Positions 9,041 to 17,254 of a stretch of 64,000 nucleotides of DNA are shown piece after piece (within the stretch, counting starts at the first letter, position 1; each line of letters starts with the position of its first letter). The stretch is taken from contig JADJGJ010000002.1 of NCBI GenBank assembly GCA_016708105.1, positions 682,001-746,000 of the forward strand. Reading direction: 5' to 3'. This stretch comes from Crocinitomicaceae bacterium (GTDB lineage: Bacteria > Bacteroidota > Bacteroidia > Flavobacteriales_D > Crocinitomicaceae). The position numbers and the translations under genes are program-made. The notes below the pieces were generated by a model. That model did not search any database and was not told the origin of the DNA. It saw only the letters and a program-made list of their open reading frames with translations.

Positions 9041-10773
9041 ATTCTGCTTTGATACGTGTACAAATTGTAATATCTCCCTTCTGCGCTGATCAATTCATCA
9101 TGCGTGCCGCGTTCTGCAATCAATCCTTGTTCAATTACTAAAATTTGACTTGCCTGGCGAATGGTACTCAACCGGTGGGCAATTACAAATGTGGTTCTAC
9201 CCTTCATCAATTCTGATAAACTTTTCTGAATGAGAGATTCACTTTCAGTATCTAATGACGAAGTAGCTTCATCAAGAATTAAAATTTTAGGATCAGCAAG
9301 AATAGCGCGCGCAATAGCAATACGTTGACGTTGTCCGCCTGATAATTTTACTCCGCGTTCTCCAATTACTGTGTCTAGTCCCAACTCAAACCGATCAGTA
9401 AATTCATTGACATAAGCTGCCTTTACGGCATGCTGCAGTTGTTCTTCTGTAGCTTCAGGACGTGGAAATAAAATGTTTTCACGAATGGTTCCTTCAAACA
9501 AAAAATCATCTTGTAATACAACACCTAAAAAACGTCTATAGGAAGAAAGATTTACTTGAGTGATATCCATTCCGTCAATGGTAATTTTTCCTGCGTGTGG
9601 TTGTAAAAAAGTTGCTGCCAAACCGGCAATGGTTGACTTGCCTGAACCACTTGTACCAACCAGTGCAGTTACTGATCCTGAAGGAGCGGAAAATGAAACT
9701 CCATGCAACACTTCTTTACCTTGTTCATAAGAAAATTTCACATTGTCAAATTCAATATCACCCTTCATTGAATTAATTTGAAGTGTTCTCGTTTCATCAT
9801 CATTTTCAGGTGCTGCATTCATGATTTCAGCCGTGCGGTCTAAACCTGCAAATGCTTCAGTTAATTGAGATCCGATATTGCTCATTTGCACGATGGGCGC
9901 AATCATAAAACCTAACAATACCGTGAAAGAAATAAATTCACCATTGGTCATTTGACCTTCCATGATTAAAAATCCGCCTATACCCATTATGGTAACAGAC
10001 CCAACGCCTAAAAGAAATGTGGCAAGACTTGTGACCATAGACGTTGCTGTTAAACTACTTTTTACATTTTCAAAAAGCTGATCCGTGCCGCGTTGAAAAA
10101 TTTTATTTTCTTGTTCTTCTGCGTTGAATCCTTTGATTACTCTAACACCCGATATTGTCTCTGTTAAGCGCCCTGTGACATCTGCATTTATTTTTCCACG
10201 CTCTTTGAATATGGGTCTTATTTTTCCAAAAGCTTTCATGGCAATAAACGCAAAAACAGCAATTGGAATCAAGGTTGAAATGGTCATGATCCAATTCATT
10301 TTAAGTAACCAGATCAAAGCAGCAACGGCCGTTATTGAACCTCCAATAAGTTGTACGAATCCGGTGCCTACTAAATTTCTTACCCCTTCAACATCTGTCA
10401 TTATGCGTGATACCAATGCGCCTGACTTGTTATTGTCAAAAAAACTCACCGGCAGGGTAAGTACTTTTTTTTGCACTTTCACGCGTAATTCAGAGATGAG
10501 ATGCTGCGCTTCAACACTCAACAGTTTAGTAAGCCAGAACGATGTGATTGCTTGAACTCCCAAAGAAATGATTACAGCACCTAATACAATTTTCATCAGA
10601 TAAAAATCTTTGAGCGGAACTATTTCGTCAATTAATACTTGGGTAGAATAGGGTAGTACCAAACTGGCACCGCGACTGACAAGAATAAGGAGTAATCCAA
10701 CGGCAAGAATTTTTTTGCGTGGCCAGATAATATCTTTGAAAACCTGTTTAAGAGAAATTTTCTTTTTTGACAT
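9037..10773 (-). CDS. ABC exporter, fused membrane and ATPase domains
   Basis: Half-transporter of 578 residues that should work as a homodimer in the inner membrane. Six transmembrane helices lie in residues about 20-310 (ABC_membrane fold), followed by an ATPase domain with Walker A GTSGSGKST, signature LSGGQ, Walker B ILILDEATSSLD and the H-loop AHRLSTI. This is the MsbA/LmrA-like multidrug or lipid exporter group; the substrate is unknown. An ATG at 10902 would add 43 residues with no family resemblance, so MSKKKISLKQ at 10773 is preferred. It is divergent from engB. Confidence 0.92.
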   Translation of the reverse strand: MSKKKISLKQVFKDIIWPRKKILAVGLLLILVSRGASLVLPYSTQVLIDEIVPLKDFYLMKIVLGAVIISLGVQAITSFWLTKLLSVEAQHLISELRVKVQKKVLTLPVSFFDNNKSGALVSRIMTDVEGVRNLVGTGFVQLIGGSITAVAALIWLLKMNWIMTISTLIPIAVFAFIAMKAFGKIRPIFKERGKINADVTGRLTETISGVRVIKGFNAEEQENKIFQRGTDQLFENVKSSLTATSMVTSLATFLLGVGSVTIMGIGGFLIMEGQMTNGEFISFTVLLGFMIAPIVQMSNIGSQLTEAFAGLDRTAEIMNAAPENDDETRTLQINSMKGDIEFDNVKFSYEQGKEVLHGVSFSAPSGSVTALVGTSGSGKSTIAGLAATFLQPHAGKITIDGMDITQVNLSSYRRFLGVVLQDDFLFEGTIRENILFPRPEATEEQLQHAVKAAYVNEFTDRFELGLDTVIGERGVKLSGGQRQRIAIARAILADPKILILDEATSSLDTESESLIQKSLSELMKGRTTFVIAHRLSTIRQASQILVIEQGLIAERGTHDELISAEGRYYNLYTYQSRI

Positions 10774-10887
10774 ATTGAATAAATCAGGGTTAGTTGATGA
10801 TGTGATGACGAATAGAAGTGCATAATATTTTAAATAGGATTCAAATAGTATGAAAGAGTGAATCCATAAGGCATTGCTAATAATTTG

Positions 10888-10895
10888 TATCTTTG
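10888..10895 (+). promoter_or_regulatory. Possible -7 element very close to engB
   Basis: TATCTTTG matches TAnnTTTG and ends 5 nt before the chosen engB ATG at 10901. If used, the mRNA would be nearly leaderless. The expected -33 TTG is not at the usual spacing. Confidence 0.35.
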
Positions 10896-10900
10896 AAAAC

Positions 10901-11503
10901 ATGAAAATTAATAGTGCAGAATTTGTTATCAGTAATACAGATTACAAACGTTGCCCAAATCCAACACGGCCTGAATATGCTTTCATTGGAAGATCCAATG
11001 TTGGTAAATCATCGCTTATCAATATGCTGTGTAACAGAAAATCGTTGGCCAAAACATCTTCAACACCTGGAAAAACGCAATTAATCAATCATTACTTGAT
11101 TAATGAACAATGGTTTTTAGTTGACTTACCCGGTTATGGCTATGCCCGAGTTGGCAAATCACTCAGTAAAAGCTGGCAAAAATTTATTACAGATTATCTT
11201 CAGCATCGTGAGAATTTGATGAACGTTTATGTTCTTATAGACAGCCGACATCCAACCCAAAAAATTGATCAAGAATTTATGCGTTGGTTAGGTGAACATC
11301 AAATTCCTTTCAGCATTATTTTCACCAAGACAGATAAATTGAAACCCCATGAGAGATCAGTTGTGCCAGAGAAATGCAAAAAAGAAATGCTCACATATTG
11401 GGAGGAGATGCCAACGCATTTTATGAGTTCAGCAGAAAAGGCCGTAGGCAGAGATGAAATCCTTGCTCACATTGCAGAAATAAACACCTATTTCCAGGGC
11501 TGA
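10901..11503 (+). CDS. engB: Ribosome biogenesis GTPase EngB (YsxC/YihA)
   Basis: Small TRAFAC GTPase needed for 50S subunit maturation. G1 GRSNVGKSS, G3 DLPGYG, G4 TKTDK and the G5-like SSAEK are all present, in a 200-residue chain, the usual length. The longer reading from 10874 adds nine residues not typical of the family; MKINSAEFV at 10901 is the likely start. It converges on gldC. Confidence 0.95.
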   Translation: MKINSAEFVISNTDYKRCPNPTRPEYAFIGRSNVGKSSLINMLCNRKSLAKTSSTPGKTQLINHYLINEQWFLVDLPGYGYARVGKSLSKSWQKFITDYLQHRENLMNVYVLIDSRHPTQKIDQEFMRWLGEHQIPFSIIFTKTDKLKPHERSVVPEKCKKEMLTYWEEMPTHFMSSAEKAVGRDEILAHIAEINTYFQG

Positions 11504-11552
11504 AAATGCACCTGAAAACAATTTATTTTGGTCTGAAAATAGCTTATCTGAA

Positions 11553-11897
11553 CTAACTTTTAGGAGGCAGAATACCCATTTTTTCAGCAAAGTGCTGACA
11601 ATAATCTCTCAAATCCTCTGCAATGTTGCGTTCACCTGTGGCGCGCTCAAAAGTGTCAGACATGGTGAGAAGCGTTTGGTGAAAAAACTTTTTCATTTCA
11701 TCAATGGTCATTTCCTGATTCCAAATATCAATGCGCATTGCGGTATGTGTCTTGCCATCCCACAAAGACAGAAGCATGGCTTTTGCTTCAGCATCTTTAA
11801 TATCTCCTTCGTCTGCATTCCAGATTATTTTTTCAGGGATATGATTTTCATTGGTTGTTACATCAACCCGTATTTGAGAGTTTTTTTTATTGCTCAT
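11553..11897 (-). CDS. gldC: Gliding motility protein GldC
   Basis: 114-residue soluble protein with the GldC pattern: N-terminal SQIRVDVTTNENHIPEKIIW, then WNADEGD, AMRIDIWNQEMTIDEMKKFF and a C-terminal helix ending MGILPPKS. In Flavobacterium johnsoniae GldC supports gliding and lies next to gldB; the same arrangement holds here, with the gldB stop overlapping the gldC start by 11 bp. Its biochemical activity is not known. Confidence 0.9.
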   Translation of the reverse strand: MSNKKNSQIRVDVTTNENHIPEKIIWNADEGDIKDAEAKAMLLSLWDGKTHTAMRIDIWNQEMTIDEMKKFFHQTLLTMSDTFERATGERNIAEDLRDYCQHFAEKMGILPPKS

Positions 11898-12903
11898 TTT
11901 CTCTTGGTTTATATGCTTTTAAAATTTTTCCTTCGTTTGTTTCTTTGATTAATTCTTCTACTGTGACTTCAGGATTTTTCTCCATGTATTGTTGCACAAT
12001 CCGCCAACCAATAAATTGTCCAATTCTTCCGGGAGAACCCTCCATGTCAACCGTTGTTGGCGCTTCTTCAAAGTAACGCAATTTTACCTTTGCATCAGTT
12101 GAGTAAATATAATCCATATCTACCAAAAACTGCCAGATGTTGAATTCACTTGCCAAAGCCCATTCATATTCTTCAGTTGTATATCTCAATAAATAAGAAT
12201 CTTCAGTATCCGGAATCATGGCAGAAACTAGGTATCTTAATTTGCCATAATAAATTGCGCTTGACAAAAAAGTTTCACCTTGATCTTCACCCAGCACGTT
12301 TGAAATAACCCAGCTGTGACAAATATCTACAAGCAAATACTCTTTGCTCATTTTTTGTTTCATGAATTGCGGAAAACCAATTTTTTGAATTATCCGGTTT
12401 TCATTTCCCAAATACATTTCAAGCCCAATTCCAATATATTTATCCGTTGAGACAACACCATAATTAAATGCTGAATTCCAAGTAATCACTTTTTCAGGAA
12501 TTTTGTTTTCAGGCAGATGATATTTAAAATGCTTAAACGCTTCAATGATTTGTTCTTGTTCAGTTTGAAAATCACCAAAAGTAGCGTTGATATCATCAAT
12601 GACCATGTTCATCATGCTGTCTGATACAAAATAGAAAAGATAAACACCAATGGAGTCATCGTGCACATTACCTGAGCGTAACATTTCCCACACGTAAAAT
12701 TCATATAGTTCCCCGGCAGAGGCTAAACACTCATCATTAATTTTCTTCATTTCAACAGGTGAACCTGCGGCAAACATTTTTTGATCAAATCGTTCAAAGG
12801 CAATGTTGGCTTCAATGTCAGATACATCAACGTCTAGCGGGTCACCGGCGCATGAGGCAAAAAGTAGAATGATGGAGATAAATAAGTAAAATCTGCTGAA
12901 CAT
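11887..12903 (-). CDS. gldB: Gliding motility lipoprotein GldB
   Basis: Lipoprotein of 338 residues starting at 12903, with lipobox FASC (Cys18 or so). The body shows GldB features: the N-terminal DVDVSDIEANIAFERFDQKM strand region, and a C-terminal SPGRIGQFIGWRIVQQYMEK segment containing a Gly-Arg-Gly-like turn typical of the family. GldB is required for gliding and for T9SS-dependent motility in F. johnsoniae. The first ATG at 12933 would place ten extra residues before the signal peptide, so the inner ATG is preferred. It forms an operon with gldC. Confidence 0.88.
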   Translation of the reverse strand: MFSRFYLFISIILLFASCAGDPLDVDVSDIEANIAFERFDQKMFAAGSPVEMKKINDECLASAGELYEFYVWEMLRSGNVHDDSIGVYLFYFVSDSMMNMVIDDINATFGDFQTEQEQIIEAFKHFKYHLPENKIPEKVITWNSAFNYGVVSTDKYIGIGLEMYLGNENRIIQKIGFPQFMKQKMSKEYLLVDICHSWVISNVLGEDQGETFLSSAIYYGKLRYLVSAMIPDTEDSYLLRYTTEEYEWALASEFNIWQFLVDMDYIYSTDAKVKLRYFEEAPTTVDMEGSPGRIGQFIGWRIVQQYMEKNPEVTVEELIKETNEGKILKAYKPRENEQ

Positions 12904-12951
12904 TTGTGAGGAATTTAGTATTATTGCTATCAATTAATAAACTACTAAGGT

Positions 12952-13809
12952 ATGAAAAAGTTACTCTCTCTGGTTTTGTTAACAGGGGTTGCGCTGGGTT
13001 CACAAGCTCAGGATAAAAAATTCCAAATTGGTCTCGTGATGGGAACAACCGTTAACTGGACAAAAATACAAACAACTCAACTTGAAAAAAATGGGTTAGG
13101 AAAAGATTTTACAATTGGCGTTGGAGGAAACTTCATGTTTAATGAAAACGTTGGTATTGCGTCAGGCGTGCAGTTTGATATGGGTAATTTTTCACTAAAT
13201 TACGGTTCTGATGCCAGTGTTAATTTAGGCGATGTATATTACGCTTATCATGATACTGAAATTAAAATGTATAAAGATGGTGCGGTTGAAGATGCGGTTG
13301 ACACATCAGCTTTTCAATTGCTTACCCGCACATATCGCACAAAATATATTACTGTCCCTTTCTTTCTGAAATTTCAAACCAGTTTGATTGGTCAATTCAA
13401 ATATTATGGAAAATTTGGTCTGAGAACTAGTTTCCTAGGTTCAGTGAGAATGGATGATCTTGGACGTGATGCGTATTATGATGCGGTTACAAAAGAATTT
13501 ACTACCAACGCCCCTATCTCTGAAAGAACTATGGAGAACATGAAACCTGTTGGATTGAAAAAAGAACTTTCTCCGGTAAAAATGGCTATTGGTGTTTACG
13601 CCGGAGCTGAATGGAATTTTACGGGGAATACCTTTTTATATGCTGAACTTGGATTTAATTATGGTATTATTCCACAACTCTACCCTACCTCAAGTACTCT
13701 GGTAGATAAAGTAGAAACAACCACGGCTGGTGTTTACAACTATTCTAATCTGGAAATAGATAATAACCCACAGCACATGATTGAATTCAAAGTGGGCTTA
13801 TTATTCTAA
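12952..13809 (+). CDS. Outer-membrane beta-barrel protein (PorT-like family)
   Basis: 285 residues with a cleavable signal peptide (MKKLLSLVLLTGVALGSQAQ) and alternating amphipathic strands ending in a C-terminal MIEFKVGLLF that suits the last barrel strand. This is the outer membrane protein beta-barrel domain common in Bacteroidota; T9SS component PorT belongs to the same broad superfamily but specific orthology cannot be claimed. It is divergent from gldB and 12 nt ahead of nadE, so co-transcription with nadE is likely. Confidence 0.75.
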   Translation: MKKLLSLVLLTGVALGSQAQDKKFQIGLVMGTTVNWTKIQTTQLEKNGLGKDFTIGVGGNFMFNENVGIASGVQFDMGNFSLNYGSDASVNLGDVYYAYHDTEIKMYKDGAVEDAVDTSAFQLLTRTYRTKYITVPFFLKFQTSLIGQFKYYGKFGLRTSFLGSVRMDDLGRDAYYDAVTKEFTTNAPISERTMENMKPVGLKKELSPVKMAIGVYAGAEWNFTGNTFLYAELGFNYGIIPQLYPTSSTLVDKVETTTAGVYNYSNLEIDNNPQHMIEFKVGLLF

Positions 13810-13821
13810 AAAACACTTGTC

Positions 13822-14637
13822 TTGAACGCAAAAAAGACAGCAGAATACATCACGAATTGGCTTAAAGATTACGCCATTCGTGCAAACGCAAAAGGATATA
13901 TAATAGGAATTAGCGGCGGAATAGATTCCGCCGTTACTTCTTTATTGTGTGCCCAAACCGGCTTGTCTACTCATTGTCTTGAGATGGCAATACACCAAAA
14001 TCAGGCTGAGGTAAACCGTGGTTTAGAACATATCGCATGGCTTGAAAAAAAATTCCCCAATGTGAGTCATCAACAAATTAATCTCACTGAAAGCTTTGAT
14101 ACTTTGTGCGGCGTATTGCCTGAAAAAACTACCTCACACGGATTATCCATGGCAAACACACGCGCTCGCTTGAGAATGCTTACGTTGTACGCCGTTGGTC
14201 AATCTAAAGGTTTGTTAGTTGCAGGAACCGGAAATAAAGTTGAAGATTTTGGCGTAGGTTTTTACACAAAATATGGTGATGGAGGAGTAGACGTTTCGCC
14301 CATTGCTGATTTGAAAAAAACAGAAGTGTATGAAATTGCCAAGGCCTACGATATTATTCAGTCAATTCAATCAGCTGCTCCAACTGATGGTTTGTGGAAA
14401 GACGAAAGAACGGATGAAGGTCAGTTAGGCGCAACGTATCCTGAATTAGAATGGGCAATGGACTTTTATCTTTTAAAACCACATTTATTGTCAGGTGAAT
14501 TGCTTGATTCAGAAATTTCAGCATATTCAGTAAGACAAAAGGAGGTGCTAAAAATTTACCGCAATTTCAACCGAGCAAATCAACATAAAATGATCCCAAT
14601 TCCGGTATGTATAATACCTGATTTTGTAAAGGAATAA
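13822..14637 (+). CDS. nadE: NAD(+) synthase, ammonia-dependent type
   Basis: Final step of NAD synthesis: deamido-NAD + ATP + NH3. The ATP pyrophosphatase loop GISGGIDSAV lies at about residues 28-37 and the second signature GTGNKVEDFGVGFYTKYGDGG in the middle. The chain is 271 residues, lacking a glutaminase domain. The reading frame has no ATG before the P-loop; an in-frame stop occurs at 13807-13809 (the stop of the preceding gene), and TTG at 13822 is the only sensible start. NadE lies near gldB/gldC in several flavobacteria. Confidence 0.95.
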   Translation: MNAKKTAEYITNWLKDYAIRANAKGYIIGISGGIDSAVTSLLCAQTGLSTHCLEMAIHQNQAEVNRGLEHIAWLEKKFPNVSHQQINLTESFDTLCGVLPEKTTSHGLSMANTRARLRMLTLYAVGQSKGLLVAGTGNKVEDFGVGFYTKYGDGGVDVSPIADLKKTEVYEIAKAYDIIQSIQSAAPTDGLWKDERTDEGQLGATYPELEWAMDFYLLKPHLLSGELLDSEISAYSVRQKEVLKIYRNFNRANQHKMIPIPVCIIPDFVKE

Positions 14638-14689
14638 TTTCAATCAATATCTTCTACTGAAGAGCAATATTCTGCGTTTTTGAAAATGC

Positions 14690-15019
14690 TTAATTCCCTT
14701 CAGGGGCAAGCCTCACAACAATACCATCAATAATAGGTGTCACCGGAATCTGACAACCAAGGCGGCTGTTGGATTTCACGTAGAAAGCTTCATCCAGCAT
14801 GGCAGCTTCAGCATCAGATAGGTCTGGTAAATGCGTGCTGGATTCAACATAACACTGGCAAGTTGCACACATGGCCATTCCGCCGCATCTACCTTCAACA
14901 GGCAATTCATGCATGCGACAAACTTCCATCAGGTTTAGGCTGATGTCAATGGGTGCATTTAATACGTGGGTATTACCCTCCCTGTCTATTACATTGACAA
15001 TGATTTCATCTTTGTTCAT
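14690..15019 (-). CDS. [2Fe-2S] ferredoxin
   Basis: 109-residue electron carrier of the adrenodoxin/ISC type. Cluster ligands appear as CGGMAMCATC (spacing Cys-X5-Cys-X2-Cys) with the fourth Cys in RLGCQIPV near the C-terminus. Partners could be Fe-S assembly or a P450-like reductase; none is adjacent. A strong promoter (TTG-N20-TAAATTTG) precedes it. Confidence 0.9.
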   Translation of the reverse strand: MNKDEIIVNVIDREGNTHVLNAPIDISLNLMEVCRMHELPVEGRCGGMAMCATCQCYVESSTHLPDLSDAEAAMLDEAFYVKSNSRLGCQIPVTPIIDGIVVRLAPEGN

Positions 15020-15042
15020 TAGTTGTCCAGATTAATGATATG

Positions 15043-15073
15043 CAAATTTATTTTGAATTTTTATTCATACCAA
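15043..15073 (-). promoter_or_regulatory. Promoter of the ferredoxin gene
   Basis: On the minus strand TTG (15073-15071), 20 nt, TAAATTTG (15050-15043) matches the Bacteroidota consensus and lies 23 nt before the ferredoxin start. Confidence 0.6.
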
Positions 15074-15140
15074 TAGTGTAACAACGAAAGATGCTTTTTT
15101 GTTTGTAAGCAAGAAATAAATATTTGCAGTATGAGGCTAA

Positions 15141-15803
15141 TTATTCAAGAAATGCGGCAGAAATTTTCAAATCAGCGGGGCGTGTGATTTTAATGTTTTC
15201 AACCTCACCCTGTACTAATGATACCTTGACTCCGTGAGCTTCAAGAACAGAGGCATCGTCAGTAAATAAACGTGAATATGGTTGCTGATAAGCCTCTTTT
15301 AGTAAATCGGTTTTAAAACATTGGGGAGTTTGTACAATTCTGAAATCTTCACGATTAACAACAAATGACATCTCATTTTCAATTTTTCTGAGAGATTCAC
15401 TAACAGGCACCACAGGAATGGCTGTTCCGGTTTCCAGTGCTGTATTGAAACAATGCTGAATTAATTGAGGGCTTATTATTGGACGCACAGCATCTTGCAC
15501 GGCTACGTAAGGTTTTGTGACTTCACGCAAACCATTTTGTATTGAGAAAAAGCGTTCATCACCACCAACAACTACTTTGTGATTTGCGGTGAAAAAATAT
15601 TTTTGACATAATTCTTCCCAATAATTTATCCAATCTTCAGGCAAAACAATGATCAACTCTAATTCTGCATCAAAAGCAAGAAATTTTTCAATGGTGTGCA
15701 GAATAATAGGTTTGTTGTGTATGAGATGAAATTGTTTAGGTATATCACCGCCCATTCTGCGTCCAATACCACCGGCAGAAATTATAAGAGACCAATTACT
15801 CAT
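15141..15803 (-). CDS. ispD: 2-C-methyl-D-erythritol 4-phosphate cytidylyltransferase
   Basis: Transfers CMP to methylerythritol phosphate in the non-mevalonate isoprenoid pathway. The N-terminal nucleotide-binding motif AGGIGRRMGGDIPKQF is clear, as are VAVQDAVRPIISP and IVQTPQCFK with the conserved Thr-Pro-Gln. With the start at 15803 (MSNWSLIISAGG) the protein has 220 residues, normal for IspD; the upstream ATG adds six residues. The nearest downstream gene is the ferredoxin, about 120 nt away and with its own promoter. Confidence 0.93.
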   Translation of the reverse strand: MSNWSLIISAGGIGRRMGGDIPKQFHLIHNKPIILHTIEKFLAFDAELELIIVLPEDWINYWEELCQKYFFTANHKVVVGGDERFFSIQNGLREVTKPYVAVQDAVRPIISPQLIQHCFNTALETGTAIPVVPVSESLRKIENEMSFVVNREDFRIVQTPQCFKTDLLKEAYQQPYSRLFTDDASVLEAHGVKVSLVQGEVENIKITRPADLKISAAFLE

Positions 15804-15893
15804 AGTTTCACTAAGGTACACAAGATTTCATTCACGCAGAAAAATTAATGCCTGATTAAATTATGTCAACAAATTAGTTCAGTGAATTTCTGA

Positions 15894-16949
15894 TTAAAGA
15901 ATCAGCATTGCGTCACCGTAAGAATAAAAGCGGTATTTCTTTTTGATGGCTTCTTGATATCCTTTCATAAGTAAATCATGTCCGGCAAAGGCAGAAATCA
16001 TCATTAATAAAGTAGATTGCGGCGTGTGAAAGTTGGTAATCATACAATCAGCTATAGAAAAATCATACGGAGGAAAAATAAATTTATTTGTCCAGCCAGC
16101 GTATGGTTTGAGTAAACCTTCAGTAGAAACACTGGTTTCAATTGCACGCATGGTTGTTGTACCTACAGCACACACTTTCTTTTTAGCAAGTTTTGCTTTA
16201 TTGACAACATCAGCACATGTTTGGTTGATTTCACATTGTTCAGAATCCATCTTGTGTTTAGTCAAATCTTCAACCTCAACAGTTCTGAATGTACCTAGGC
16301 CAACGTGCAATGTGAGTTCAGCAAAATTCACACCTTTTATTTCAAGACGTTTCAATAACTCACGACTAAAATGCAAACCGGCAGTTGGTGCAGCAACGGC
16401 TCCTTCATGCTTAGCGTAAATTGTTTGATAACGATCTTCATCAGCAGGTACTACTTCACGCAAATTTTTGATGTATGGCGGAATCGGGGTTTCACCTAGT
16501 TCAGTGATTTTCGCTTTAAATTCTTCATATGTACCATCAAACAAAAAGCGTATTGTACGACCGCGTGAAGTTGTGTTGTCAATAACTTCAGCAACCAATG
16601 AATCATCATCTGTGAAATAAAGTTTATTCCCGATTCTGATTTTACGAGCAGGATCAACTAACACATCCCAAAGTAAACTTTCACGATTCAGTTCACGAAG
16701 TAAAAATACTTCAATACGCGCACCTGTTTTTTCTTTATTACCATATAATCTTGCAGGAAAAACGCGTGTATTATTCATGATCATCACATCTCCTTCATCA
16801 AAATATTCCAACACATCTTTAAACATTTTATGTGTGATGGTTTGTTTTTTACGATCAAGCACCATCAATTTTGATTCATCACGATTTGGTGATGGATGTT
16901 GTGCGATCAGATTTTCAGGAAGCGTAAAGTCAAATGCTGATAATTTCAT
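15894..16949 (-). CDS. queA: S-adenosylmethionine:tRNA ribosyltransferase-isomerase
   Basis: Queuosine biosynthesis enzyme that adds the ribosyl moiety of SAM to preQ1 in tRNA. Recognisable family blocks include FDFTLPENLIAQHPSPNRDESKLMVLDR-type N-terminus (DESKLMVLDR), DVMIMNNTRVFPARLYG, HEGAVAAPTAGLHFS and the C-terminal NFHTPQSTLLMMISAFAG. Length 351 residues is standard. It lies upstream of ispD in the same orientation with a 90-nt gap. Confidence 0.97.
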   Translation of the reverse strand: MKLSAFDFTLPENLIAQHPSPNRDESKLMVLDRKKQTITHKMFKDVLEYFDEGDVMIMNNTRVFPARLYGNKEKTGARIEVFLLRELNRESLLWDVLVDPARKIRIGNKLYFTDDDSLVAEVIDNTTSRGRTIRFLFDGTYEEFKAKITELGETPIPPYIKNLREVVPADEDRYQTIYAKHEGAVAAPTAGLHFSRELLKRLEIKGVNFAELTLHVGLGTFRTVEVEDLTKHKMDSEQCEINQTCADVVNKAKLAKKKVCAVGTTTMRAIETSVSTEGLLKPYAGWTNKFIFPPYDFSIADCMITNFHTPQSTLLMMISAFAGHDLLMKGYQEAIKKKYRFYSYGDAMLIL

Positions 16950-17254
16950 GTCTAGATATTTTTAATTTTCACCGAGCCGCAATTTGTTATGAGGCTGTCA
17001 CTTTATTATTCTTGGTTTTATTGCCAATGCAATTGTTCAATTGCAGGCTAAAATTCTTTATATTAATTCTTTGTTCTTTTCTGAATCTGACAAAATCAAC
17101 TTCATCTTTATATATCCGTGTCAGAGAGGCAAAAAGAGCGCAAAGTTAAGAATAATTGAGACATGTTTGTAAAACTCTTGTGTAGGTTGATTTATAAGGA
17201 GTTGCAATATATTTAATTAGGTTAAGGCCAAATACTTAAACAAGGAGATACCGA
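16950..17254. other. Intergenic region queA / TPR-phosphatase
   Basis: 305 bases without a credible gene. It contains a near-perfect palindrome, TGCAATTG-tt-CAATTGCA (17028-17045), with flanking GCC/GGC that can extend the stem, and a minus-strand TAACTTTG at 17148-17141 without a clear -33 partner. Confidence 0.5.

Noticed and set aside
10124..10555. 143-residue plus-strand frame inside the ABC exporter gene
   Set aside because: Antisense shadow of the transmembrane domain; no start context or family features.
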